Source: Undibacterium sp. Jales W-56
Lineage (GTDB): Bacteria > Pseudomonadota > Gammaproteobacteria > Burkholderiales > Burkholderiaceae_D
Direction of reading: 5' to 3'
Length of the DNA: 64,000 nucleotides
NCBI RefSeq assembly: GCF_025548535.1
Contig: NZ_JAJLQW010000002.1
Coordinates: 372,001-436,000 of the forward strand
Of the stretch, positions 38,188 to 46,671 are shown in pieces. The position numbers and the translations under genes were made by a program. The notes below the pieces were generated by a model. It worked only from the letters and a program-made list of their open reading frames with translations. It had not been told where the DNA came from and did not search any database. Positions within the stretch are counted from its first letter, which is position 1. Every line of letters begins with the position of its first letter.

Positions 38188-38694
38188 CTATATGCCCGAA
38201 GCATTCGTACATGTCCAGGTTGTACCGTTGAAATCAAACTCGCATAAATCGCCACCCATTTCACAATCCCGCGCATATTTTTCGTAATCAATATAAGCAC
38301 GTACCGATTCTGGCACGTCGTTTAAGTAGAATTCGTCAAATAGTTTTTCCGCTACATCCTTCAAATTACCCTCGGACAAATTCATGTCTTCCAACTTATC
38401 CAAAGCATTTTCCAAGCTGTAGCCTGAAACACTGAGCAAATAAAACAGAGCTGTTTTTTCTTGGTCACTCAGGTCAGCAACGTTGTCAAACCAGGAAGCC
38501 AAATTGCCTTGATTGATACCACAAGCTGAAAATAGCTCGCAGTCCTCACCATCAATAAACTGGATTTCAAACTCTTCTACAGGATTGCCAAAAGCGTCCA
38601 GCAGGTTTTCCGATTTCTCGGTGTATGACTCCAAGGTGTCAAAGTAAAAGCCAATTGCATCCAAGCTATAAGGCTGTGCGAAAAATGTGCTCAT
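38188..38694 (-). CDS. ardA: Antirestriction protein ArdA
   Basis: The acidic 168-residue protein matches ArdA along its length: EIQFIDGEDCELFSACGINQ, LASWFDNVADLSDQEK, KLEDMNLSEGNLKDVAEKL and YIDYEKYARDCEMGGDLCE, ending TWTCTNA. ArdA mimics B-form DNA and blocks type I restriction enzymes. It is typical of conjugative plasmids and integrative elements, which supports a mobile origin here. The ATG at 38694 gives the usual ArdA length; an in-frame start at 38775 adds 27 unrelated residues. Confidence 0.92.
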   Translation of the reverse strand: MSTFFAQPYSLDAIGFYFDTLESYTEKSENLLDAFGNPVEEFEIQFIDGEDCELFSACGINQGNLASWFDNVADLSDQEKTALFYLLSVSGYSLENALDKLEDMNLSEGNLKDVAEKLFDEFYLNDVPESVRAYIDYEKYARDCEMGGDLCEFDFNGTTWTCTNASGI

Positions 38695-39345
38695 GGTGCT
38701 CTCTGCCTTCGTATCGTTTTTAGGCTGGTTGAGCCTGATTTGATTAAAGACTTGCTCTGTTTTTGCAGACTTCACAACTCGTTTATCTGCATCATTTTTG
38801 AGTCGTTTCGCCTAAGCCACGAATGGCATGGCTGGACAAGAAGCAATGCAAGCAATTTGTCAAAATCGCAGTCGTAACGAAGTGAGAACCGATTGCAGAA
38901 AATCCCGAAGGGGAATGCTTGTTTTGATACGCAGACATGCAAATCTTGGCGTTTTTAGCGAGACGGGGAAAAGGTGTTGCAGATTGAGATTGAGGTAAAA
39001 ACAGAGATACCGTGAAATTGGCTTAGGGGGGCTGTAGATTTTATTGTTTAGATTTTGAATTAACTTGCACTGACCTAAACGGACTGGGCACGGTATTACT
39101 GATTACTTCGTTGAAGAGAATGATTTTTTTGTCCAAGTGTCCGAGTAGTACAAGTGCTTTTGCAACTCTTGTGAATTATTCCATTGCCGCTGTAAAAATT
39201 TTAAATAGTCAGGATTGAAAATAGATATCATCACAACAATTAATGCTAAAATAGCAATAATTCATGCCTCGTCATGATTGAACTTCAGTTTCAGTTAATA
39301 CCCGGAAAAAATTATCAACCTTTTCGATGACTTTAAAATATAACT
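38695..39345. other. AT-rich gap with no recognisable gene
   Basis: I find no convincing coding region, RNA gene or long repeat here. It contains the ardA promoter side and AT-rich DNA in front of the next plus-strand gene. Confidence 0.5.
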
Positions 39346-39849
39346 ATGGCCAAAGATGATTTAGAACTCTTTCGTTTAAAAACTGAACTTGATATAGAAA
39401 AGTCGAAGAGTGAACTTGAGGAGTTCAAGTCTAAACTATTTGAACAGATTGCAAACGCGACCAACGAGTTTGGAAAACTTAAGACCGAGCTAGTTGAACA
39501 AGTCGCAAATGCGAAAGTTGATATTGGTAAGCATGCCATTGATGAGATGTCCAAGGCTTTCGGCTTTTTTCGCATCTCGATTCTTGTTGCGATTGGTTTG
39601 GTTTTAACGTTAGGAGGTCTTAGCTACATATCCGTTGACTCAACAGTTCGTAAGATTGTTGATGCAAAGCTCAACGATTGGTTATCTTTTGAAAAGAAAG
39701 GAGCCATATTAAAAGACTCCCTTGAGCAAGTTCGGATGAAAACAGCATTAGATTCACTAGTCATTCGGCTAGCAAGGAATAAAGCAGATGATCGTCCCAA
39801 TTTTCAATTTGAAATTAGTGAATTAGAAAAAAACCGCCTAATCGCCTAA
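39346..39849 (+). CDS. Hypothetical coiled-coil membrane protein (167 aa)
   Basis: I do not recognise the family. Residues 1-70 are a charged heptad-like helix with two similar segments (SKLFEQIANATNEFGKLKTE, then LVEQVANAKVDIGKH). One membrane segment follows (ISILVAIGLVLTLGGLSYISV). The C-terminal part is helical and basic (ILKDSLEQVRMKTALDSLVI). A tail-anchored or signalling-type membrane protein is possible. Its last codons overlap the start of a truncated metallopeptidase frame. Confidence 0.65.
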   Translation: MAKDDLELFRLKTELDIEKSKSELEEFKSKLFEQIANATNEFGKLKTELVEQVANAKVDIGKHAIDEMSKAFGFFRISILVAIGLVLTLGGLSYISVDSTVRKIVDAKLNDWLSFEKKGAILKDSLEQVRMKTALDSLVIRLARNKADDRPNFQFEISELEKNRLIA

Positions 39850-40190
39850 GCTACAGCACCTCGTATGTGCCGCCGGGTTCTACGGATTATCAAAGCTACT
39901 GTGCCAATGTCGCTACGGGACCAAGCATTGGCAACGTCATTCAGCCGGACAGTCAAAATGGTGTTGGCTCAAGCCCGGTTTTCGTCAATCTTGGAAACGG
40001 TCACTGCGACGTGACACAAGACATTGTGACCCATGAGTTTGGACATGCACTGGGTCTTGCGAATCACTTCAATGGATTTGGGATTGGGGATTCAATCTCT
40101 ACGACATATTGGGATGTGCTGGCGACCTTGTATGGTAATCCGCAGTCAACTACTTCACAAAATCTAATTGTTCGTCGGGCTGCGAATTAA
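39834..40190 (+). pseudogene. 5'-truncated zinc metallopeptidase fragment
   Basis: The frame reads STSYVPPGSTDYQSYC early and then VTHEFGHALGLANHF, the extended HExxHxxGxxNHF zinc site of matrixin-like metalloproteases. It lacks a credible start, a signal peptide and most of a catalytic domain. It begins inside the end of the preceding coiled-coil gene, so it is most likely a gene cut by recombination. The zinc motif itself is intact. Confidence 0.7.
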
Positions 40191-40489
40191 CTGATTGAAG
40201 AAATTTCTTTGCTGGAGCTTCTTCAATCAGTTTAGAAAAATCGTCATGTATTTCATTGTTAGATACACGAGATTTTATTTGAACTGTCAATGTTTCCTTT
40301 CACCACACTCACGATTTTTTAAGCAATGGATGTGTGTAATTTAACGAATAGTTGAATGCAAAGTACTTGACCACATCTTTGAAAAATTCCTACAAAAAAC
40401 CTCTTAATTGTTATTCTGGTGTTTACCTATACTGGCATAGGTTTTCTATGTCGGTCGTTTTGAGTAGTACTTCTGAAAGGAAATATCAA
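40191..40489. other. Short AT-rich gap, no gene seen
   Basis: No coding or RNA feature is supported. The ribosome-binding sequence AAAGGAAAT of the next gene lies at its right end. Confidence 0.5.
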
Positions 40490-40690
40490 ATGAAATTCAA
40501 TTTAGTTGTATTCGCAATTGGCACTCTCATTGCAGGTGTGAGCTTTGCTCAAACTCCCGCTCCAGCGCCTGCTTCAACACCTGCCACCAAAATGCCGACG
40601 GTGGTGCAGGTAAGGTCTGGGTAAACTCAAAATCGAATACCTACCACTGTCCGGGCAGCAAATTTTATGGAGAAACAAAGGCTGGCGAGT
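40490..40690 (+). pseudogene. Frameshifted small secreted protein
   Basis: The ATG at 40490 has AAAGGAAAT upstream and opens a signal peptide (FNLVVFAIGTLIAGVSFAQ) followed by a Pro/Ala linker. The frame stops at 40624. A shift of frame near 40590-40605 restores ADGGAGKVWVNSKSNTYHC, then GSKFYGETKAGEYM. That is the pattern of a common small exported family (KVWVN...YHC...WYGKTKxGEYM). One frameshift and a lost C-terminus therefore seem to have inactivated it. The family function is unknown. Confidence 0.65.
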
Positions 40691-40722
40691 ATATGATATG
40701 TTTTCCCGCGCACAGACAGGAT

Positions 40723-41256
40723 CTACTTTTGTTGTTCTACGATGGCACACTTTATTTCAAAGGATATGGTCTGTAAGCGATCACGCAATAAAGTTTGTTG
40801 ATGAACTAAATAAACTTGGCGAAACATAATTTGTTTTGAGAGCGCTTGTATGAATTGAATGAGCGCCTTATGATTTTTTGCTTCCCCCATAAAAGACACT
40901 GTGCGACTAGTTTTATCTGGTTGAAACTCTAACAGCTCAATATCAGGATTCGAGGCATGTTCGATCGACTGAAACAATACATCCCATTCAAATTTCCGTT
41001 CAATTGCTAATTCTGTCCATTTTTTCTCTATTTCCTCTTCCTGCTTGTTCAATTTTGGTGGTTGCGTTTTTAAAATACCTAATTTGATTGAATTCGTTTT
41101 TTCTCTCACCGTTGTTGTACGGTTCGTCGTGTTGTACGCTTCCCCTGCAAGCCATCCTGCACAAAAAGTCAGGAGGATTGCTATTCCCCATAAACGCACT
41201 CCATAATGAAGTCGTGGCTGCAACAAATCAGATAGTTCTGTCCTCATCGGCACCAT
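40723..41256 (-). CDS. PilN/MshI2-like inner-membrane assembly protein
   Basis: The 177-residue protein has a short cytoplasmic start, one membrane segment (GVRLWGIAILLTFCAGWLAG) and a periplasmic helical then beta-rich domain (EWDVLFQSIEHASNPDIELL, FMGEAKNHKALIQFIQALSK). This is PilN-type topology. It overlaps the upstream PilM-like gene by 13 bp and is the last gene of the eleven-gene secretion/pilus operon. The assignment rests on topology and position. Confidence 0.6.
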   Translation of the reverse strand: MVPMRTELSDLLQPRLHYGVRLWGIAILLTFCAGWLAGEAYNTTNRTTTVREKTNSIKLGILKTQPPKLNKQEEEIEKKWTELAIERKFEWDVLFQSIEHASNPDIELLEFQPDKTSRTVSFMGEAKNHKALIQFIQALSKQIMFRQVYLVHQQTLLRDRLQTISFEIKCAIVEQQK

Positions 41257-42017
41257 GCTCCATGAGGCAAATACTGTGTGGTTAAATTAGGAAAAGTTAA
41301 TTGAATAAATTCAATAGGCGTATTACTTTTTTCTGGACGCGCACACCAATATAAAAGAGATTCTGTATCTGGCATGGATAATATTTGTCTTCGGAGTAGT
41401 CTTACACCTGATATATCCGCACTGTCGATAATTGGCTCTACATCATGTGCCTGAAGTCCATGGCGATCAAAACGCAATAAAGTCAACCGGCGATTTTCCG
41501 ACAATATCAATACCGTTTTCTTCTTCTTGGTGTAGTGCTGATGTTCACAATATGCCGCGGCTGATACTGGCATAACAGAAATTAATTGATAGTTTTTTGA
41601 AACAACAATTTCTATCAATTTCTTTAACCAATCAGCGCGCAATGCATAAGCCATTCCGGTACCGCCATAAGTAGCAAACTCCGTATGTAAAATCCACTCC
41701 GCATTTAGTTTTATACCCTGCTTCTCAAACAAAATGCTTGAATAATTATGCAACTCATCGAGTTGCTGCAACGCGTCCTGCCAAGGAACAGGAATGAAAA
41801 CGGCAAACTCATCTGAAACCGTCAAAACCAGACGCGCATTGCGAGCTAATTGGTTCTTTTTTGCGTCAAGCATGTCGGAGAACGCGCACAAAACATCGTC
41901 AGTATTACCGAAGTTTTCAGATGTAATAGCGTGAGAGGATTCGCCTGAGCTCGTTTGCAACCAGCAATGGTCCGGAAACAAGCCCACAAAAACAGGACTA
42001 GGCAACAAACGTAACAC
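41244..42017 (-). CDS. PilM/MshI/GspL-like cytoplasmic platform protein
   Basis: The 257-residue protein has no membrane segment. It reads as an actin-like fold: RLVLTVSDEFAVFIPVPWQD early and KTVLILSENRRLTLLRFDRHG later, with ISVMPVSAAAYCEH between. In MSHA and type IV pilus systems a PilM- or MshI-type protein links the ATPase to PilN. It overlaps gspE-like by 20 bp on one side and the PilN-like gene on the other. The call is moderate because the sequence is divergent. Confidence 0.6.
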   Translation of the reverse strand: MLRLLPSPVFVGLFPDHCWLQTSSGESSHAITSENFGNTDDVLCAFSDMLDAKKNQLARNARLVLTVSDEFAVFIPVPWQDALQQLDELHNYSSILFEKQGIKLNAEWILHTEFATYGGTGMAYALRADWLKKLIEIVVSKNYQLISVMPVSAAAYCEHQHYTKKKKTVLILSENRRLTLLRFDRHGLQAHDVEPIIDSADISGVRLLRRQILSMPDTESLLYWCARPEKSNTPIEFIQLTFPNLTTQYLPHGAWCR

Positions 42018-43650
42018 GATTGACCTCCTGTAATGTGCTATGCCCTTGTTTTACCAACTCTAAAGCGACGTCGCGTAGAAAGCGCGTTCCCTCTTTTCTT
42101 GCCTGTTCTTTTAATGTACGTATTGAGGCACGACTAATAATCATTTCTCGAATCTCGTCAGTCAATCTCAGCACTTCCGCAATGGCTTTTCGGCCTTTGT
42201 ATCCGGTATTACGGCACTGGGCGCAACCTTTCCCTACATGAAACCGATAATTCTCAGGGTCTGTAATTCCTGATTCCTTCAGCATGTCAGGCGAGATCAC
42301 TACGGGTTCATTACAGTATTGACAGTTCTGTCGCACCAGACGCTGTGCGACTACACCTGTGAGCGACGACACAAAGTTATAAGGATCGACCCCCATATGC
42401 ATAAATCGTCCAATCACATCGAAGGTATTGTTGGCATGCACAGAAGTAAAAACCATATGTCCTGTCAAAGCAGACTGCACTGCAATCTGTGCGGTTTCTG
42501 AATCTCGTATTTCACCGACCAATATCTTGTCGGGATCATGTCTCAGAATAGAACGTAAGCCGACTGCAAAAGTAAGCCCTTTTTTTTCATTTACCGGAAT
42601 CTGCAATACGCCAGGCAATTGATATTCGACAGGATCTTCAATCGTTATAAACTTATCCTCACCATGATTAATTTCCGTTAGCGCAGCATACAACGTCGTG
42701 GTTTTGCCACTACCTGTGGGACCAGTAACTAACATCATTCCATACGGTTCCGCCGCTAAGCGTCGCAACGACGTAATTGTTTGAGCGTCAAAGCCCAATG
42801 AGTCGAGCGTCAATCGTTGAACGCTGTCAATGAGTGCTTTTTTGTCCAAGATACGAAGAACGGCGTCTTCGCCATGAATGCTTGGCATAATTGATACACG
42901 AATATCAATATCGCGTCCCTTGGCTGCCACACGAAATCGCCCATCCTGAGGAATACGTTTTTCTGCGATATCTAACTCTGCGAGTACTTTAATCCGTGCA
43001 ATTGCCTGTTCAGCCAATCCGACATTGTTCACAGAAGCAATATGATTTAATACGCCATCGATGCGAAATTTGACTACCAGTCCCTGCGGTAAGGATTCCA
43101 GATGAATGTCACTCGCCTCAAAACGTAACGCATCAAATACGGTAGAATTAATTAACCGCACTGCCGGACTTACTTCCCCCTGAATCGATGTCAAGCTCAG
43201 GTCGGTACTTGCATCTCTTGCTAGTTCAATTTGCTCATCTAGCCCCACTGCATCCGCCACAGCACTAAATTCAGCCTCATGAAATTCTAATTTTTGAAGA
43301 ACTTGGAGTGGATCTGCCAGATAAATCGCATGAAATTGGATTTCCAGATGAGCAAGCCATGCGCCGGTATGAGGTTCTAATGGCAAGCCTAAGACAGCAC
43401 AATAGCGTCCCTCCTTATCCAAGCCGATAAGCAAGGTTCGTGCGCTCATATTGGCATAGCCAACCAACTCAAAATCTGGCTGAATCGACCATCCATTCGT
43501 AAGATCAAGGAAAGGGTAACCGGCAAGTTCTGCGCTTTCCTCCAATGCAGCTTGTCTTGTCAGTCCGTGAGTATTGGCCAGAATGCTTAGCCAATCATGA
43601 TGTGAGACCTCATCGGCTCTGGCATCTAAAATATGTTGGAGAGTTAACAT
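41998..43650 (-). CDS. GspE/PilB/MshE-type assembly ATPase
   Basis: The 550-residue hexameric ATPase powers pseudopilus or pilus assembly. The N-terminal MshEN-like domain is followed by LVTGPTGSGKTTTLYAAL (Walker A Lys316), the Asp box DKFITIEDPVEYQLPG, Walker B ILVGEIRDSETA and the His box GHMVFTSVHANN. A zinc-binding tetracysteine follows (CQYC, then CAQC). No retraction ATPase (PilT) is nearby. It lies 15 nt after the GspF-like gene. Confidence 0.93.
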   Translation of the reverse strand: MLTLQHILDARADEVSHHDWLSILANTHGLTRQAALEESAELAGYPFLDLTNGWSIQPDFELVGYANMSARTLLIGLDKEGRYCAVLGLPLEPHTGAWLAHLEIQFHAIYLADPLQVLQKLEFHEAEFSAVADAVGLDEQIELARDASTDLSLTSIQGEVSPAVRLINSTVFDALRFEASDIHLESLPQGLVVKFRIDGVLNHIASVNNVGLAEQAIARIKVLAELDIAEKRIPQDGRFRVAAKGRDIDIRVSIMPSIHGEDAVLRILDKKALIDSVQRLTLDSLGFDAQTITSLRRLAAEPYGMMLVTGPTGSGKTTTLYAALTEINHGEDKFITIEDPVEYQLPGVLQIPVNEKKGLTFAVGLRSILRHDPDKILVGEIRDSETAQIAVQSALTGHMVFTSVHANNTFDVIGRFMHMGVDPYNFVSSLTGVVAQRLVRQNCQYCNEPVVISPDMLKESGITDPENYRFHVGKGCAQCRNTGYKGRKAIAEVLRLTDEIREMIISRASIRTLKEQARKEGTRFLRDVALELVKQGHSTLQEVNRVTFVA

Positions 43651-43665
43651 TGGACAGAGAAAAAA

Positions 43666-44850
43666 TTAGACTGCATTGGCTAAATCAAAAATAGGGGAAT
43701 ACAACATCAGCACGATTACTCCAACGATGAGACCAATGCCGACCATAAGTACCGGCTCAATAATGCGACCAGCTGCATCAATCCACATCGCAACCTCCTG
43801 GTCATAAAAATCAGCGATACGTTCCATCATTTCGTCCAGGTTTCCTGATGATTCTCCGGCTAAGAGTAAGCGCTGAGCAACTTCGGTACTAAGTTCACAT
43901 TCACTCATTACTTTTGACATTGCGTGACCTTCACTCACAGCAATTGCTGCTGTATGAAGACGTCCTTTCATTGTGTCCGAGAGAGATGCCTCAGTCATTT
44001 TCATAGCGGTCAACACACTAACGCCACTATGCAGCAACATACTCAGCGTCCGATACAAGCGAGCTAATTGCAGAACCCATACACGCTCCCCAATCACCGG
44101 TATTTTAAGAATGGTGCGCGAGATCCAGGTGCGAATACCTGGATGAAAAATAATGGTCGTCAATACGAATACAACCATAACCAGGCCAGACCAAGCCCAT
44201 AGGGAATGATGTCGAACAAAACCACCCCAAAGTTGTACAAAGCCCATTGACGTCTGATTTGGCGAAGAGACATCCTCAAATACGATACTGAATCGCGGTA
44301 CCACATAGAAGAGTAAGAACGAAATAACCAGAAAACCGACACTGAGTAGTATGAGCGGATAAGTCATCGCTGCTTTTAACTTTGCGCGAATTCCATCCAC
44401 CTGATACTGGTATTGCATAAACCGTTTTATCGATGCTCGAACTGTCCCCGTAGTTTCGCTAGAGCGCACCATGGCAACATAGAGCTGAGGGAAAACGGAA
44501 GGCAAGCCTGCCATAGCATCTGAGAGCTGATGACCTTGCCGCAAACTCAGTAATAAAGCGTCATAAATACCCCGATGCTTTCCTCGTTTATCATTTAATC
44601 CCAACACTTGTATTGCATCCACAATTGGCTGCCCCGCATCCAGTAGCGAGTAAAGCTGCTGGTTAAAGACAGTTAAGTTGAAGGACGCTGAGTCGGCGGT
44701 TTGATTCCAACGTCCACGCAATTGCTTCAGACTTAAAAGACGAACGCCTGACGACTCAACAAAATGTCGAGCCTCCGTTTCGCTGCCAGAGTCGAACTCA
44801 ATTTCCTCGATGGTGGACGCGACCGTCATTACTTTGGCCTGATAACGCAT
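43666..44850 (-). CDS. GspF/PilC-type inner-membrane platform protein
   Basis: The 394-residue protein contains two T2SSF domains (FNQQLYSLLDAGQPIVDAIQ; LARLYRTLSMLLHSGVSVLT). The membrane segments lie at about 165-185, 215-235 and the C-terminus (MVGIGLIVGVIVLMLY). It forms the base on which pilins are assembled by the ATPase. An N-terminal about 60-residue beta-rich segment precedes the first domain. It lies 12 nt after the GspG-like gene. Confidence 0.92.
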   Translation of the reverse strand: MRYQAKVMTVASTIEEIEFDSGSETEARHFVESSGVRLLSLKQLRGRWNQTADSASFNLTVFNQQLYSLLDAGQPIVDAIQVLGLNDKRGKHRGIYDALLLSLRQGHQLSDAMAGLPSVFPQLYVAMVRSSETTGTVRASIKRFMQYQYQVDGIRAKLKAAMTYPLILLSVGFLVISFLLFYVVPRFSIVFEDVSSPNQTSMGFVQLWGGFVRHHSLWAWSGLVMVVFVLTTIIFHPGIRTWISRTILKIPVIGERVWVLQLARLYRTLSMLLHSGVSVLTAMKMTEASLSDTMKGRLHTAAIAVSEGHAMSKVMSECELSTEVAQRLLLAGESSGNLDEMMERIADFYDQEVAMWIDAAGRIIEPVLMVGIGLIVGVIVLMLYSPIFDLANAV

Positions 44851-44862
44851 AGAGAGCTTGGA

Positions 44863-45282
44863 TTAGTTCCAGCTTGTGACGTCGCTGTCTTCGTCGGCAC
44901 CGCCTGGCTGACCGTCTTTGCCATAGGAGATGATTTCAAATTCATGTGTTGGATCACTGCCCGGTGACGTGTACAGATAAGCTTTACCCCAAGGATCTTG
45001 TGGTATCGCCTTCTTCAAATAAGGCCCCTTCCAAAGTCCCTCACCCGCTGGACCTGCGACCAAAGCATTTAAGCCTTGTGCTGTCGTGGGGAAATGACCA
45101 ACGTCAATACGATATTGCTCTAGTGCCTTATCAAAAGCATCAACTTGCGCCTTAGCCGTCTGTGTCCTTGATTTACCGATTTGTCCAAAATATTTCGGAC
45201 CAACGTAACTGGCTAACAAGCCGATAATCACAACCACGACTAATAATTCAAGCAGCGTAAAGCCATTTTGTTTTGTTTTCAT
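44863..45282 (-). CDS. GspG-like major pseudopilin
   Basis: The prepilin leader KTKQNG is cleaved before FTLLELLVVVVIIGLLASYV, with Glu5 present. The C-terminal globular part matches GspG (YPTTAQGL-like HFPTTAQGLNAL, PQDPWGKAYLY, ISYGKDGQPGG), including the acidic calcium loop (GGADEDSD). It would form the pseudopilus shaft. It is the last of four prepilin-like genes in the operon. Confidence 0.93.
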   Translation of the reverse strand: MKTKQNGFTLLELLVVVVIIGLLASYVGPKYFGQIGKSRTQTAKAQVDAFDKALEQYRIDVGHFPTTAQGLNALVAGPAGEGLWKGPYLKKAIPQDPWGKAYLYTSPGSDPTHEFEIISYGKDGQPGGADEDSDVTSWN

Positions 45283-45307
45283 TTTCTATCCTCAGGGCGA
45301 CAAGCCC

Positions 45308-45790
45308 TCAATCAGGTTGATACACAAATTTCCAGTCTTGATACGTTTTAGCACCAGCAAAACCGACAAGCTGTTCTGCAAAGCCATCGGTTTTAATCGG
45401 CTGTTGCATAGAAGTGGAATACACTCCCATGATTCCGCCTTGTGGAGACATCAGCAAGAATAAAGTTTCACCCGTCATAGGATCAGCAAAGGTTTTACGT
45501 AAGTGTCGTGTTACCTTACTAGTCCGCTGATCCAACAAAAGTGCATCAATATTTGGCGGGTAGCTAGAGTCCGAACCAGGTGCATTCCGGTAATAATCAC
45601 GAATTGCATCCCGATAAGCCTGACCAACATAGAGCAAATCGTCTTCTTTACGCCGCCGCTCATTAGTCGCCATATTACTTTGTGCTTTGAGTGACAAAAT
45701 AGCCGTCACTGCCACAAAAAATAACGCCACCAGATAACTAAAACCTGCTTGTTGCCGAGCCCTATTGATGTGTACGAATACCTTACTCAT
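45308..45790 (-). CDS. Prepilin-like protein lacking Glu5
   Basis: A leader MSKVFVHINRARQQAG precedes FSYLVALFFVAVTAILSLKA, which resembles a prepilin helix. The residue at mature position 5 is Val rather than the usual Glu. The downstream part (NERRRKEDDLLYVGQAYRDA, YPPNIDALLLD, FADPMTGETL) matches pseudopilin-type proteins. Loss of Glu5 is typical of a pilus-tip minor pseudopilin (GspK-like). It starts 3 nt after the preceding prepilin gene. Confidence 0.8.
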   Translation of the reverse strand: MSKVFVHINRARQQAGFSYLVALFFVAVTAILSLKAQSNMATNERRRKEDDLLYVGQAYRDAIRDYYRNAPGSDSSYPPNIDALLLDQRTSKVTRHLRKTFADPMTGETLFLLMSPQGGIMGVYSTSMQQPIKTDGFAEQLVGFAGAKTYQDWKFVYQPD

Positions 45791-45793
45791 GAA

Positions 45794-46171
45794 TCACCAA
45801 TCTTTATACCAAGTTCCATCTCGCGCCTTATTTGGCGCACTGCTATGCACGTCATAGACGACACCAAGAGACGGGTCTGTTGGTGTTTGAATTACCCAAC
45901 TATGCGTACTTTGCGTTAAAGGATCCATTGGAACACTGCGTAGATACTTTGCCGTCACCAAGTCCTCAAGCACTGCTGGATATTTATTTTTATCCGAATA
46001 ATATTTATCAATCGCGTCGCGAATTGCGTATAAGTCCTCACGTAACACGGCCTCTTTTGCTCTATCAACATTAGTAAAATATTTTGGCGCAGCTAATGAC
46101 AAAATCGTTGCGACGATCGCCAATGCGACTAATAGTTCAATTAAGGTAAATCCTCTTGGTCGCATCTTCAC
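45794..46171 (-). CDS. Prepilin-like protein (GspG/PulG type, 125 aa)
   Basis: The N-terminus KMRPRGFTLIELLVALAIVA is a canonical prepilin peptidase site with Glu5. The globular part (YAIRDAIDKYYSDKNKYP, LEDLVTAKYLRSVPMDPLTQ, ending GTWYKDW) matches small type II pseudopilins. It overlaps the preceding prepilin gene by 4 bp. Confidence 0.9.
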   Translation of the reverse strand: MKMRPRGFTLIELLVALAIVATILSLAAPKYFTNVDRAKEAVLREDLYAIRDAIDKYYSDKNKYPAVLEDLVTAKYLRSVPMDPLTQSTHSWVIQTPTDPSLGVVYDVHSSAPNKARDGTWYKDW

Positions 46172-46671
46172 CAGTCCCGATATGCCAAGCCGTTCAATCC
46201 ATTTCCAACAGCCAGAGAATAAACGTCATACACGTCTTTTCCGGGTTGGGGATTCTCTGCAGACGACGCAAAACTGCGTTTCCCCCAGGTATCCACCGCG
46301 CTAATCGCCATATCGGAGACAAAGGGATCACGTGGCACTCTACGCAAAAAATATAGGCGAGTGCCAGGATGTGTCATATCGTCCACTCCAGAGGCCAGCT
46401 CAATCAAACTAGGGGGATATCCGCTATCCCCTGGTACTGTCGCAATTTTTCCACTGGCGACCGCCTGTCTATAAGCATCAATCCCTTGTCGAATTTGACG
46501 CAGTGCTAGCCTCAATTCTGTTTCCTTTTGTCTTTGCATCGTAGTCTCAGCTAAAGGCATCGCCACCGTTGCCAACAACGCCATAATGGCAACAGACACC
46601 AGTAACTCGACGTAACTAAAACCGGCGATGCCAATCTTGAATCGAGAATGTCGCGCGTATTCAACCATCAT
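46168..46671 (-). CDS. Prepilin-like protein (167 aa)
   Basis: GFSYVELLVSVAIMALLATV is a prepilin helix with Glu5. The leader is about 16 residues (MMVEYARHSRFKIGIA), longer than usual. The globular domain has ALRQIRQGIDAYRQAVASG and ends NGLAYRDW, the same end type as the next gene, so the two are probably paralogues. It directly abuts the secretin gene. Confidence 0.88.
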   Translation of the reverse strand: MMVEYARHSRFKIGIAGFSYVELLVSVAIMALLATVAMPLAETTMQRQKETELRLALRQIRQGIDAYRQAVASGKIATVPGDSGYPPSLIELASGVDDMTHPGTRLYFLRRVPRDPFVSDMAISAVDTWGKRSFASSAENPQPGKDVYDVYSLAVGNGLNGLAYRDW

